NCBI GenBank assembly: GCA_913775795.1
Contig: CAJYLT010000057.1
Coordinates: 1 to 44,176 of the forward strand
Length of the DNA: 44,176 nt
Reading direction: 5' to 3'
From: an uncultured Sphingomonas sp.
GTDB taxonomy: Bacteria; Pseudomonadota; Alphaproteobacteria; Sphingomonadales; Sphingomonadaceae
Shown here: in pieces, positions 32,526-41,873 of the stretch
How the letters are laid out: each line of letters starts with the position of its first letter
Numbering within the stretch: the first letter of the stretch is position 1
Made by a program: the position numbers and the translations under genes
Notes under the pieces: model-generated
Database searches by the model: none
Told to the model about the DNA's origin: nothing
The model's input: only the letters and a program-made list of their open reading frames with translations

Positions 32526-35143
32526 ACGCCGCCCGCGTCCTGTTCGAGCGGCATCGCCGGCTGATCGTCGTCGGCGTGGTGCTCGCGCTGATCGCAGTGG
32601 GCTTCGGCGCGCTGGAGGCGATGACGCGCGAGATCCGCTATGCCGACGTGCGCGCCGCCGCCGATGCGCTGGACGGGCGGCAGGTCTTCCTTGCGCTCCT
32701 GTTCACCGGCGCCAGCTATCTCGCGCTCACCTTCTACGACGTGCTCGCGCTGCGCGTCATCGGCCGCGCATTGCCGTGGCGGACCGCGGCGCTCGCCTCC
32801 TTTACCAGCTATACGCTCAGTCACAATCTCGGCCTCTCGCTGCTGACCGGCGGGTCGGCGCGCTACCGCGTCTATACCGCTGCGGGCCTCGACGGGGGGG
32901 AGGTCGCGCAGGTCGTGGGGCTCGCCGCCAGCGGGTTCTGGGCGGGCGTGCTGACGATCGCGGGCGCGGCGATGCTGCTCCATTCCGGGCCGCTGACGAT
33001 CGCCGGGTTCGCGCTGTCGGCGCTTTTCGTCCACATGATCGGCGCGCTTGCGGTGCTGGCGATGGCCGCGGGCGTCGTCGTTGCAGCGCGGCTGAACGGC
33101 CCGGTTCGGCTCCTCGGGCTGACGATCCCCGTCCCCGATGCGGGCCAGTGGCTCGCGCAGATCGGCGTCGCGCTGGTCGACATCGCCTTTGCCAGCGCCG
33201 CGCTGTTCGTCCTCATCCCCGGCGCGAGCCCCGCGCTGCTCCCCGCCTTCATTCTCGCCTATGCGCTGGCGATCGTCGCGGCAGTGCTGACGCATGTGCC
33301 CGGCGGGCTCGGCGTGTTCGAGGCGGTGGTGCTCGCCGTCGTTCCCGGCGATCGCGCCACGCTGTTCGCCGCGCTCATCGCCTATCGCCTGATCTACTAC
33401 CTGCTCCCCCTCGCGCTCGGCGTCGTCCTGCTCGCGGGGCACGAGGCGGCGCAGCGGCGCGCGGTGCGGCGGATCATTGCGGGCGCGCAGTCGGTGGCGA
33501 ACGGCCTCTCCCCGCTGGTCCTCGCTGCCGCCACTTTCATGGGCGGGGCGATGCTGCTGCTGTCGGGCTCGCTCCCTGCACTCCACCAGCGCATGGGCCT
33601 GCTCGCCGGCATCCTGCCGCTTCCGTTCATCGAGGCGAGCCACGTCGCCGCCAGCCTCGCCGGCACCGGGCTCTTACTGCTCGCCCCGGGCCTCTATCGC
33701 CGCCTCGACGGCGCGTTCCATGCGACACGGCTGCTGCTGCTTGCGGGCGCGCTGTTCTCGGTGCTCAAGGGCGTCGATGTCGAGGAGGCGACGGTCTGCC
33801 TGATCCTTGCCGGACTGCTGCAGGCGACGCGCAGCGCCTTCTATCGCCGCACCGCGCTGACGCAGCAGCCGCTGACGGCCGGATGGCTCGCCTCGATCGC
33901 GGCGGTCGTGGCGCTGGCGGCATGGGCTGGGTTCTTCGCCTATCGTCACGTTCCCTATGACGACGACCTGTGGTGGAGCTTCGCGTGGCGGGGCGATGCG
34001 CCGCGGTTCCTGCGCGCGATGCTGGGCGTCGCGGTGGCGCTCGCCGGGGCCGCCGTCTGGCGGCTGATGGCCGCCGCCCCCGTCGCGGAGAGCGCGAACG
34101 AGCCCGGCCTCGACGCGATCCGCCCGATCCTCGCCCGCGCCACCCGGACCGAGGCGATGCTCGCGCTCACCGGCGACAAGCGCTTCATCGTCTCCGAGAG
34201 CGGCGACGCGTTCCTCATGTACCAGGTGCGCGGGGCAAGCTGGATCGCGATGGGCGACCCCGTCGGCGCGCGAGTGGCCTGGACTGACCTGCTTTGGACC
34301 CTGCGCGACCGTGCCGACCGCGCACAGGGCCGCGTGCTCCTGTACGAGGTGTCGCCCGCCGTCCTCGACATCGCCATCGGCATGGGCCTGACGATCGCAA
34401 AATATGGCGAGGAGGCGGTCGTCGATCTCACCGCCTTCACGCTCGACACCCCGCGCCTGCGCTCGGTCCGCAAGTCCGAGCGCGCCGTCGCCCGCACCGG
34501 CGCCGCGTTCGAGATCGTGCCGCGCGCCGACGTTCCCGCGCTGCTGCCCGAGCTGCACGCCGTTTCCGACCAGTGGCTCGCCGCCAAGCGACAGCGCGAA
34601 AAGCGGTTCAGCCTCGGCCGGTTCGACCGCGACTATCTGATGCAGTTCGACCTGGCCGTCGTGCGGGTCGAGGGTCGGATCGTCGCCTTCGCCAACCTCT
34701 GGCTGACCGACACCGCCGACGAGGCCTCCGTCGACCTGATGCGTCACAGCGTCGACGCGCCCGGCGGCACGATGGACTTCCTGTTCGTCAACCTCATCCG
34801 CTGGGCGCAGGAGGAGGGCTATCGCCGCTTCTCGCTCGGCATGGCGCCGCTTGCCGGGATCGAGGGGCGCCGCCTCGCCCCCGCATGGGCCAAGGTTGCG
34901 CGCTTCGCGTTCCGCCATGGCGAGCGCTTCTACGGCTTCAGCGGCCTGCACCAGTACAAGGAGAAGTTCGCCCCTGCCTGGGAGCCGCGCTACGTCGCCG
35001 GCCCCGCGGGCGTCGGCATGCTGCGCGCGCTTCGCGACCTCTCCCGCCTGATCGGCGACACGCGCCCGCAAAGCGAGCCGCGCCGCCCCCGCGCGGCCCA
35101 GACCCGTCCGGCACTCACCCGGCTTCAGGAAGCGACCCTATGA
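32522..35143 (+). CDS. mprF: MprF/LpiA: lysyl-phosphatidylglycerol synthase and flippase
   Basis: The 873-residue product has about fourteen membrane helices (residues about 15-530), comprising the flippase (SYTLSHNLGLSLLTGGSARYRVY, THVPGGLGVFEAVVL) and the DUF2156 aminoacyl-tRNA transferase domain (about 540-860: LTGDKRFIVSESGDAFLMYQV, WIAMGDPVGAR, GGTMDFLFVNLIRWAQEEGYRRFSLGM in parts). It moves an amino acid, usually lysine, from tRNA to phosphatidylglycerol and exposes the product on the outer leaflet. This confers acid and cationic-peptide resistance. The length is normal for the family. The ATG at 32522 overlaps the upstream stop, and its own stop overlaps the next gene's start, which is the usual partner hydrolase. 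Confidence 0.93.
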   Translation: MNAARVLFERHRRLIVVGVVLALIAVGFGALEAMTREIRYADVRAAADALDGRQVFLALLFTGASYLALTFYDVLALRVIGRALPWRTAALASFTSYTLSHNLGLSLLTGGSARYRVYTAAGLDGGEVAQVVGLAASGFWAGVLTIAGAAMLLHSGPLTIAGFALSALFVHMIGALAVLAMAAGVVVAARLNGPVRLLGLTIPVPDAGQWLAQIGVALVDIAFASAALFVLIPGASPALLPAFILAYALAIVAAVLTHVPGGLGVFEAVVLAVVPGDRATLFAALIAYRLIYYLLPLALGVVLLAGHEAAQRRAVRRIIAGAQSVANGLSPLVLAAATFMGGAMLLLSGSLPALHQRMGLLAGILPLPFIEASHVAASLAGTGLLLLAPGLYRRLDGAFHATRLLLLAGALFSVLKGVDVEEATVCLILAGLLQATRSAFYRRTALTQQPLTAGWLASIAAVVALAAWAGFFAYRHVPYDDDLWWSFAWRGDAPRFLRAMLGVAVALAGAAVWRLMAAAPVAESANEPGLDAIRPILARATRTEAMLALTGDKRFIVSESGDAFLMYQVRGASWIAMGDPVGARVAWTDLLWTLRDRADRAQGRVLLYEVSPAVLDIAIGMGLTIAKYGEEAVVDLTAFTLDTPRLRSVRKSERAVARTGAAFEIVPRADVPALLPELHAVSDQWLAAKRQREKRFSLGRFDRDYLMQFDLAVVRVEGRIVAFANLWLTDTADEASVDLMRHSVDAPGGTMDFLFVNLIRWAQEEGYRRFSLGMAPLAGIEGRRLAPAWAKVARFAFRHGERFYGFSGLHQYKEKFAPAWEPRYVAGPAGVGMLRALRDLSRLIGDTRPQSEPRRPRAAQTRPALTRLQEATL

Positions 35144-35895
35144 CCCGTCCGCGTACCCGCGCCGCCCGCATCCGCCGCATCGTCGGCATCATCGCGCTCC
35201 TGGCCGGGATCGGCTACGCGATCTTCGCCGCCGCGCCGATCCTGCACCTGATCGACAACCAGCCCGAGCGCATCTTCGCCGCCAGCGGCAAGCGGCGCGA
35301 CGTGGGGGCGGCGTTCATCTCGGGCGACATGGGCCTCGCCTATGGCATGGGCGCGCGGACTGCACCGGCGCTCGCCGCGCGCGGCGTCCCCGTGCTCGGC
35401 CTCAGCTCGGTCGTCGAGTTCGCGCACTATCACACCCGCGAGCAGGTCGATGCTGTTGTCGCCCGCACGATCCGGGAGACGCTGGCGAAGACCGGCGCGC
35501 GGCGCGTCCTGCTGATGGGCCAGTCCTATGGCGCTGATATCGTCGCGACCGCCGCCCCCGACCTGCCCGCCGAGCTGCGTGACAAGGTCGCCGCGATCGT
35601 CCTCGTCGTCCCCGGCTCCACCGCCTTCTTTCGCGCCGACCCGAGCAACCTCTCCTACATGGGTACGCCCGACGCCTATCCCGCCGCCAATTTGCGCAAA
35701 CTGAGCTACGCACCGGTCATCTGCATCTACGGCACCGCCGAGCGCGACAGCCTCTGCCCGCAGCTCGCCGGCAGCCGTGCGCAGATCATCGGCCTGCCCG
35801 GCGGCCACTTCCTTCGCGGCGACGACAAGACGCTCGTCGCGCGCATGGTCGGCGCGATCGATCGCGCGGACCCAACGATCCTCGACGGAAGATGA
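35140..35895 (+). CDS. AcvB/VirJ-like lysyl-phosphatidylglycerol hydrolase
   Basis: The 251-residue product has one N-terminal membrane segment (IVGIIALLAGIGYAIFAAAPIL) and an alpha/beta-hydrolase domain with S129 (GQSYGAD), D203 (GTAERDSLCP) and H223 (PGGHFL). AcvB and VirJ of Agrobacterium and the rhizobial AtvA belong to this family. AcvB hydrolyses lysyl-phosphatidylglycerol made by the adjacent LpiA/MprF. Here the protein is VirJ-sized, lacking the extra N-terminal half of AcvB. The ATG overlaps the mprF stop (ATGA), so synthesis and breakdown of the lipid are translationally linked. Confidence 0.9.
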   Translation: MTRPRTRAARIRRIVGIIALLAGIGYAIFAAAPILHLIDNQPERIFAASGKRRDVGAAFISGDMGLAYGMGARTAPALAARGVPVLGLSSVVEFAHYHTREQVDAVVARTIRETLAKTGARRVLLMGQSYGADIVATAAPDLPAELRDKVAAIVLVVPGSTAFFRADPSNLSYMGTPDAYPAANLRKLSYAPVICIYGTAERDSLCPQLAGSRAQIIGLPGGHFLRGDDKTLVARMVGAIDRADPTILDGR

Positions 35896-35979
35896 CCAAA
35901 GTTTAAGTTGCGTCCCAGCACCGCGTCATCGGCGCGCCCCTAGACCGGCATCGTCCCTGATACCGGAGCCCGACCCCCG

Positions 35980-38900
35980 ATGCGCACGCCCGTCTTCTTC
36001 GATCCCACCGGCCGGCGCGGGCGCTGGGCCAAGCGGAGCGTCGCCGCGCTGATCGTCGCGGTGCTCGTCGCCGCGCTTGCCTTTGCGACGACGCTGGTCG
36101 CGGTGCCGCGCGGCCGCGGCCTCGACCTGCCCGGCCGGCATCTGAAGGGCGAGAGCCTGCCGCACCAGACGATCGGCCACCGCATCGCCGCCTGGCTGCC
36201 CAGGGGGCACGGCCATGGCGGCGCGCAGTCGCTCGGCATCGGCTTCTATGTGCCCGGCGACGATGGCGGCCTTGCGTCGCTGCGCGCCAATGCCGCCCAG
36301 CTCGACTGGATCGTCCCCGCATCAATCGGCATTGCCGGCCCGGATCACCGTATGAGCGTGGAGGAGGACGCGCGCTTCGACGCCGCGCTCGCGAGCATGG
36401 CCCGCGCGCCGAAGGTGCTGCCGATGGTCCAGAATTTCGGCACCGACGAGTGGGACGGCGCCGGCGCCGCCGCGCTGCTGCACGACAAGGGGGCGCGCGC
36501 CGCGATGGCGGCGAAGCTCGGCGCCTATGTCGCCGCGCATCATCAGGCAGGGCTCGTCATGGATTTCGAGGCGCTGCCCGCCGGCGCGATGGGCGACTAC
36601 ATCGCCTTCCTCCACACGCTCCGCACTGCGCTGCCCGCCGGCACGCAACTGGCGGTGACCGCCCCGGCCGAGGACGAAAGCTGGCCGCTCGCCGCGCTGG
36701 CCCGTGCGTCGGACAAGCTCATCTTCATGGCCTATGACCAGCACTGGGAGGGCGGCGTCGCCGGCCCGATCGCCGGCCAGCACTGGTTCGTGCGAGAGGT
36801 CGAGGATGCGCAGCGCACCGTCCCCGCCGACAAGCTCGTCGTCGCGCTGGCCAGCTATGCCTATGACTGGCACGGCGACGACACCGACGCGCTGTCGGTC
36901 GAGGACGCCTGGCTCGCCGCGCATGACAGCGCCGCGCCGATCGGGTTCGACCCCGCCAGCGGCAACGCGCACTTCGCCTATGACGAGGGCGACAAGCGCC
37001 ACGATATCTGGATGGTCGATGCAGCGACGAGCTGGAACGAGATGCAGGCGCTGAAGCGGCTCGGCATCGGCCAGGTCGCATTGTGGCGACTGGGCAGCGA
37101 GGACCCCGGCATCTGGGCCGACATGCGCGCGTTCCGAAAGGGCGGCACGCCCGACCTGTCGGCACCTAAGTCGCTGCTCAGCACTGATGTCGAGGGATCG
37201 GGCGAGATCCTGCGCATCACCGCGACGCCGACCACCGGCCGCCGCCTGGTCGACCTCGACCGCCAGGGCATGATCCGCGGCGAGCGCTATGCCGCGCTGC
37301 CGACACCCTATGTCGTTCAGCGCACTGGCGCGCAGAACCCGAAGGCGATCGCGCTCACCTTTGACGACGGCCCCGACGCCACCTGGACGCCGCAGATCCT
37401 GAGCGTGCTGGAGGCGGCGCGCGTCCCCGCTACCTTCTTCGTCATCGGCGAGAATGCGGTTGCGCACCCCGCCCTCCTCAACCGGATGGTCGCCGACGGG
37501 GACGAGATCGGCAACCACAGCTACACCCACCCCAATCTGGCGGACGCGAGCGAGCGGCAGACCCGGCTCGAGCTCAATGCGACGCAGCGGCTGGTCGAGG
37601 CCTATACCGGCCGCCAGATGACGCTCTTCCGCGCGCCCTATTTCGGCGATGCGGAGCCGACCACCGCCGATGAACTCGGCCCGGCGATCGAGGCGCAGAA
37701 GGCGGGCTACACCGTCGTCGGGCTCCACGTCGATCCGAACGACTGGCAGCGGCCGGGCGTGGACGAAATCGTGAACCAGGTCGTCGACCAGATCCACGGC
37801 CGCACCGCGACCAACGCCACGAACATCGTCCTCCTCCACGACGGCGGCGGCGACCGCGCGCAGACGCTGGCCGCGCTGCCGCAGGTGATCGCGCGGCTGC
37901 GCGCGGAGGGATACCGCTTCGTCACCGCCTCGCAGCTTGCGGGCATCTCGCCGGCACAGGCGATGCCGAAGGTGGCCGCGGGTGACCTCTGGGCCGTCCG
38001 CACCGACGTCGCGGTCTTCCTCGTCGTCGCCGGGATCATCGCGCTCGTCACCTGGCTATTCTACGTTGCGATCGCGCTCGGCATCGGGCGGGCGGTGACG
38101 ATGGCCGCGCTTGCCTGGTGGCAGAGCCGCCGCCGCCGCGCCGAACCGCCCGCGCACGAGCCCAGCGTCTCGGTCATCATCCCCGCGCATAACGAGGCGC
38201 GGGTGATCGCCGCCTCGGTCGCGCGCGTCCTCGCCAGCGACTATCCCGCGCTCCAGGTGATCGTCGCCGACGACGGATCGACCGACGAGACGAGCCCGAT
38301 CGTCGCGCGCGAGTTCGCGAACGACCCGCGCGTCACGCTGCTCACCATGCGCAACGGCGGCAAGGCGGCGGCGCTCAACCGCGCGCTCCTGCAAGCCACG
38401 GGCGAGGTCATCATCGCGCTCGATGCCGACACGCAGTTCGAGCCGACGACGATCCGCCGCCTCGCGCGCTGGTTCGCCGATCCGCTGATCGGCGCAGTCG
38501 CGGGCGACGCGCGGGTCGGCAACCGCGTCAACCTCGTCACCCGCTGGCAGGCGATCGAATACATCACCGCGCAGAATCTGGAGCGGCGCGCGCTCGCAGG
38601 GTTCGAGGCGATGACCGTCGTCCCCGGCGCGGTCGGGGCATGGCGGCGCGCCGCGCTGGATGCGGTCGGCGGCTATCCCGAGGATACGCTGGCCGAGGAT
38701 CAGGACCTGACGATCGCCGTCCAGCGCGCGGGCTGGCGCGTCACCTACGACCCGCGTGCCACCGCCTGGACCGAGGCGCCCGAGAGCTTCGCCGCACTCG
38801 CCAAGCAGCGCTATCGCTGGGCGTTCGGCACGCTTCAGTGCCTGTGGAAGCACCGCTCGGTCCTGCGCACCCGCCGCCCCTCGGGCCTCGCGCTCGTCGG

Positions 38901-39276
38901 CCTGCCCCAGGCGTGGCTGTTCCAGATCGCCTTTGCCGCGATCTCGCCGCTGATCGACCTGGCGCTCGTCGTCTCGATCGTCGGCACGGTGATGCGCGTC
39001 GTCCAGCACGGCTGGGCACAGACCGCCGGGGACGTGGGGACGATGGGGCTCTACTGGCTCGCCTTCACCGCGATCGACGTGGCGTGCGGATGGGTCGCCT
39101 ATCGCCTCGACGGGCACAAGGCACGCTACCCCGCGCTGCTGCTCGTCGCGCAGCGGCTGGTCTATCGCCAGATCATGTACTGGGTGGTGCTGCGCGCCAT
39201 CGCCTCGGCGATCGGCGGCTGGATGGTCGGCTGGGGCAAGCTGGAGCGGACGGGCCGCGTGGCGGCACCGGCTTAA
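35980..39276 (+). CDS. Fused GH18-like / polysaccharide deacetylase / GT2 glycosyltransferase
   Basis: The 1098-residue membrane protein has a short N-terminal helix (SVAALIVAVLVAALAFATTLVAV), a GH18 chitinase-like domain (about 80-430; catalytic-type DFE at 195-197 in LVMDFEALP; FMAYDQHW), a NodB polysaccharide-deacetylase domain (about 455-650; TFDDGPDATW and NHSYTHPN metal motifs), a helix pair near 675-710 and a GT2 synthase domain (about 728-960; ADDGSTDE, ALDADTQF, AEDQD, QRYRW) followed by C-terminal helices. The GT2 part resembles PgaC/IcaA poly-GlcNAc synthases. One chain could therefore synthesise, deacetylate and trim an N-acetylglucosamine polymer. It is 84 bases after the hydrolase gene, where no terminator was seen. 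Confidence 0.92.
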   Translation: MRTPVFFDPTGRRGRWAKRSVAALIVAVLVAALAFATTLVAVPRGRGLDLPGRHLKGESLPHQTIGHRIAAWLPRGHGHGGAQSLGIGFYVPGDDGGLASLRANAAQLDWIVPASIGIAGPDHRMSVEEDARFDAALASMARAPKVLPMVQNFGTDEWDGAGAAALLHDKGARAAMAAKLGAYVAAHHQAGLVMDFEALPAGAMGDYIAFLHTLRTALPAGTQLAVTAPAEDESWPLAALARASDKLIFMAYDQHWEGGVAGPIAGQHWFVREVEDAQRTVPADKLVVALASYAYDWHGDDTDALSVEDAWLAAHDSAAPIGFDPASGNAHFAYDEGDKRHDIWMVDAATSWNEMQALKRLGIGQVALWRLGSEDPGIWADMRAFRKGGTPDLSAPKSLLSTDVEGSGEILRITATPTTGRRLVDLDRQGMIRGERYAALPTPYVVQRTGAQNPKAIALTFDDGPDATWTPQILSVLEAARVPATFFVIGENAVAHPALLNRMVADGDEIGNHSYTHPNLADASERQTRLELNATQRLVEAYTGRQMTLFRAPYFGDAEPTTADELGPAIEAQKAGYTVVGLHVDPNDWQRPGVDEIVNQVVDQIHGRTATNATNIVLLHDGGGDRAQTLAALPQVIARLRAEGYRFVTASQLAGISPAQAMPKVAAGDLWAVRTDVAVFLVVAGIIALVTWLFYVAIALGIGRAVTMAALAWWQSRRRRAEPPAHEPSVSVIIPAHNEARVIAASVARVLASDYPALQVIVADDGSTDETSPIVAREFANDPRVTLLTMRNGGKAAALNRALLQATGEVIIALDADTQFEPTTIRRLARWFADPLIGAVAGDARVGNRVNLVTRWQAIEYITAQNLERRALAGFEAMTVVPGAVGAWRRAALDAVGGYPEDTLAEDQDLTIAVQRAGWRVTYDPRATAWTEAPESFAALAKQRYRWAFGTLQCLWKHRSVLRTRRPSGLALVGLPQAWLFQIAFAAISPLIDLALVVSIVGTVMRVVQHGWAQTAGDVGTMGLYWLAFTAIDVACGWVAYRLDGHKARYPALLLVAQRLVYRQIMYWVVLRAIASAIGGWMVGWGKLERTGRVAAPA

Positions 39277-40889
39277 CGCCGGCCCGCCACGTGCGACCAG
39301 ACCGAGGAGATCACTACTGACCCCTCGCCCACCGACGAGGCGACGCGCTTGACCGACCCGGCGCGCACGTCGCCCACCGCGAACACCCCCTCGCACGACG
39401 TCGAGTAGGGCGAGGCGGCACCCACCGCCTCGCCCGTCAGCACGAAGCCCTTGTCGTCGAGCGCAACCAGCCCCTCCAGCCAGCCGGTGTTGGGCACCGC
39501 GCCGACCATCACGAACATCGCGCAGGTCTCGACCGTCTCGGTCGTGTCGCCGCGCGCGATCGTCACCGCCTCGAGCTTGTCGTCGCCATGCACCGCGACC
39601 GCCGCCGCGCCATAGTCGATCGTGATCGCCGGATCGGCTTCCAGCCGGCTCGACAGATAGCTCGACATCGAGGTGGCGAGGCTGTTCCCCCGCACCAGCA
39701 CGCGCACGCGGCGGGCGACGCGGCTCAGGAACATCGCAGCCTGACCCGCCGAATTGCCGCCGCCGATCACGATCACCTCGGTATCGCGGCAGAAGCGCGC
39801 TTCGTTCTCGGTCGCGGCGTAATAGATGCCCGCCCCCTCGAACTCGGCCAGCCGTTCGACGGGCAAGCGCCGATACTGGACCCCCGTCGCGACCACCACC
39901 GCGCCCGCGCGCACCTGCTGCCCGTTGTCGAACGTCGCGCAGAAATCGCCGCCCTCCAGCAGCTCCAGCTGCGTCACGCGCAGCGGCATGACGAAGCGGG
40001 TGCCGAACTTCATCGCCTGCACCTCGCCCCGCCAGACGAGGTCGGCGCCCGAGATGCCGGTGGGAAAGCCCATGTAATTCTCGATCCGGCTCGACGTGCC
40101 CGCCTGTCCGCCGATCGCATTGTCCTCGACCACCAGCGCGCTCAGCCCCTCCGCCCCGGCATAGACCGCCGCCGCGGTTCCCGCCGGCCCGGCGCCGACG
40201 ATCAGCACGTCCACCGCCTCGTCGTCGACGAACTCGCGGCAGAGGCCGAGGCGCCGAGCGATCTCGTGCGGCGTGCGCGGCTCGACCACCTGATCGCGGC
40301 CGAAGATCACCGCCGGTCGTCCCGCCGGAATCGAGCAATGCCCCGCGACGACCGCCGCCGCCTCGCTGCCGAGGGCGTGGGAGGCATAGGGAATACGGTT
40401 GCGGCTCGCGAACTCGGCCACGCGGCGCACGCCCCGGTCGGCCTCCTCGCCGATCAGGACCAGCGAACTGCCCGGCGCCTCGAGCTGACGGCGGCGGCGC
40501 GCGGACAGGACGGTGATGATGATGTCCGACATTTCGGGCACGTGCGCCATCAGCGACAGCATCGCCGTGCGCGGCACCTCGATCACCCGCGTATCGCGCG
40601 CCGCGCGCATCGCCATCGACCAGCTGCCGCCGCTCAGGAACGAGATTTCCGCCATGAACTGCGTGGGCCCGAGCGCCGAGGGGACCAGCCGCTCGCCGGT
40701 GAACGGATCGACCACCTCGATCTCGCCGTCGAGCACATAGACGAACCGCTCGACCGGATCGCCCGGCCGGACGAGGAAGGTGCCGGCGGGATAGAAGGCC
40801 TCCCGCCCCTCGCGACGGATCGCCTCGACATGGCCGGGCGCCAGCGGCACCCGCTGCATTTCGGCAAGGTCGCGGCCGATGGTTTCCAT
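39273..40889 (-). CDS. Cyclic-nucleotide-binding-domain thioredoxin-reductase-like flavoprotein
   Basis: The 538-residue product has an N-terminal CNMP/CRP-type domain (about 15-140; FYPAGTFLVRPGD, VLDGEIEVVD), a middle linking region (about 142-220) and a TrxB-like flavoprotein with FAD motif GAGPAG (232-237), NAD(P)H motif GGGNSAG (376-382) and a C-terminal FAD segment (GVFAVGDVRAGSVKRV). In thioredoxin reductase the redox pair is CATC. The aligned residues here are Ala358-Ala-Thr-Glu361, so the disulfide is absent and classic thioredoxin reduction is unlikely. The stop overlaps the convergent synthase stop by four bases. The acceptor is unknown. Confidence 0.9.
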   Translation of the reverse strand: METIGRDLAEMQRVPLAPGHVEAIRREGREAFYPAGTFLVRPGDPVERFVYVLDGEIEVVDPFTGERLVPSALGPTQFMAEISFLSGGSWSMAMRAARDTRVIEVPRTAMLSLMAHVPEMSDIIITVLSARRRRQLEAPGSSLVLIGEEADRGVRRVAEFASRNRIPYASHALGSEAAAVVAGHCSIPAGRPAVIFGRDQVVEPRTPHEIARRLGLCREFVDDEAVDVLIVGAGPAGTAAAVYAGAEGLSALVVEDNAIGGQAGTSSRIENYMGFPTGISGADLVWRGEVQAMKFGTRFVMPLRVTQLELLEGGDFCATFDNGQQVRAGAVVVATGVQYRRLPVERLAEFEGAGIYYAATENEARFCRDTEVIVIGGGNSAGQAAMFLSRVARRVRVLVRGNSLATSMSSYLSSRLEADPAITIDYGAAAVAVHGDDKLEAVTIARGDTTETVETCAMFVMVGAVPNTGWLEGLVALDDKGFVLTGEAVGAASPYSTSCEGVFAVGDVRAGSVKRVASSVGEGSVVISSVWSHVAGRR

Positions 40890-40913
40890 GCCAATCCCCC
40901 TGATCGCGGAACG

Positions 40914-41219
40914 TTAGGTGTCGGCGAGCCCCACCGACTTTGCAACCTCGTCCAGGTCGCTGCCCGGACGCACCAGATGCCATGTCCGCGGCTCGGCACC
41001 GTTCACGACGACGACGGCATCGCGCGGACAGATGCCCAGGCACTTGACCTCAACCACCCCCGCCGCGCCCTTGCGCCCCTTTTTCAGATGCAGGTGCTTG
41101 CGCAGCGCCTTTGACAGCGCGGTCTTGCGCTTGGGGCCGAAGCCGCCGCCGACGCGCTTCGAACATTTGGCGCAGACAAGCACCGTGTTCGACCAGTTCG
41201 AGCGGACGTGCGCATTCAT
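40914..41219 (-). CDS. Thioredoxin-like [2Fe-2S] ferredoxin-type protein
   Basis: The 101-residue product has four cysteines in two pairs, C16-C19 (VCAKCSKR) and C60-C64 (VKCLGICPRDAVVVV), joined by a basic stretch (LRKHLHLKKGRKG). The CLGxCPxxAVVVV tail is typical of thioredoxin-fold 2Fe-2S proteins. The close CxxC spacing of the first pair is shorter than the usual pattern, so zinc is not excluded. It lies 24 bases before the flavoprotein start on the same strand and could exchange electrons with it. The J-domain gene ends four bases upstream. Confidence 0.8.
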   Translation of the reverse strand: MNAHVRSNWSNTVLVCAKCSKRVGGGFGPKRKTALSKALRKHLHLKKGRKGAAGVVEVKCLGICPRDAVVVVNGAEPRTWHLVRPGSDLDEVAKSVGLADT

Positions 41220-41223
41220 GCGC

Positions 41224-41760
41224 TCAGGCGGGCTTCCACTGCCGCCGCTCCTCGGCCGCGCGCAGCACGTCGTACGCCGCCTGCCCCTGCCGGAACCGCT
41301 CGGCCGCGTCGGCGTCGCCGGGGCGCAGGTCGGGGTGGTTGGCCTTGGCATGACGGCGCCAGGCGAGCTTCACCGCCTCGAAATCGGCATCCGCCTCCAG
41401 CTCCAGCACATCGAGCGCACGCATCTCGTCGCGCGAGCGGCTGCCGTCGCCGGGCCCGGCCCAGGCATTGTGCTTAGACTCGGAAAAGCCCCCCGCGTCG
41501 CGCCGCTCGTCCGCCTCGCGCTGCGCGGCTTCCTCCGCCGACAGGCCGGCGAAATAGTCCCAGCCCTTGTTGTATTCGGCCGCGTGCGTCTCGCAGAAAT
41601 ACCAGCGTTCGGGGCTGTTGGGCGACTTGGGCGCGGGGCAGTTGCCCGGCGCATCGCAGCCATGCCGGTCGCACAGCCGCACCTGCGTCGCCGCCCGCTC
41701 GGCCTCATAGCCCCGCCACCGCGGAAAGCCCCAGTCGTTGGATCGTGTCGGCCGTCTCAT
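41224..41760 (-). CDS. J-domain protein with N-terminal cysteine motif
   Basis: The 178-residue product has a C-terminal J domain (about 113-178; LDVLELEADADFEAVKLAWRR in part, with HPD at 142-144), which stimulates an Hsp70 ATPase. The N-terminal half has cysteines at 30, 35, 41 and 56 with nearby histidines (LCDRHGCDAP, WYFCETHAAEYNKGW), suggesting a metal site. Such proteins are common in sphingomonads and rhizobia. The ATG at 41760 is chosen because the upstream codons do not resemble the family; no clear ribosome site is seen, so the message may be nearly leaderless. Confidence 0.85.
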   Translation of the reverse strand: MRRPTRSNDWGFPRWRGYEAERAATQVRLCDRHGCDAPGNCPAPKSPNSPERWYFCETHAAEYNKGWDYFAGLSAEEAAQREADERRDAGGFSESKHNAWAGPGDGSRSRDEMRALDVLELEADADFEAVKLAWRRHAKANHPDLRPGDADAAERFRQGQAAYDVLRAAEERRQWKPA

Positions 41761-41873
41761 GTTGGGGTAGCAGATAGGCCGGATGCTGCGGTGCGCAAGC
41801 GGGCATGGCCGGCACAACATCAGTTCATCACCTGGCGCTTGGTATTTAACGCATCTTGATACAGACCAGTTAA

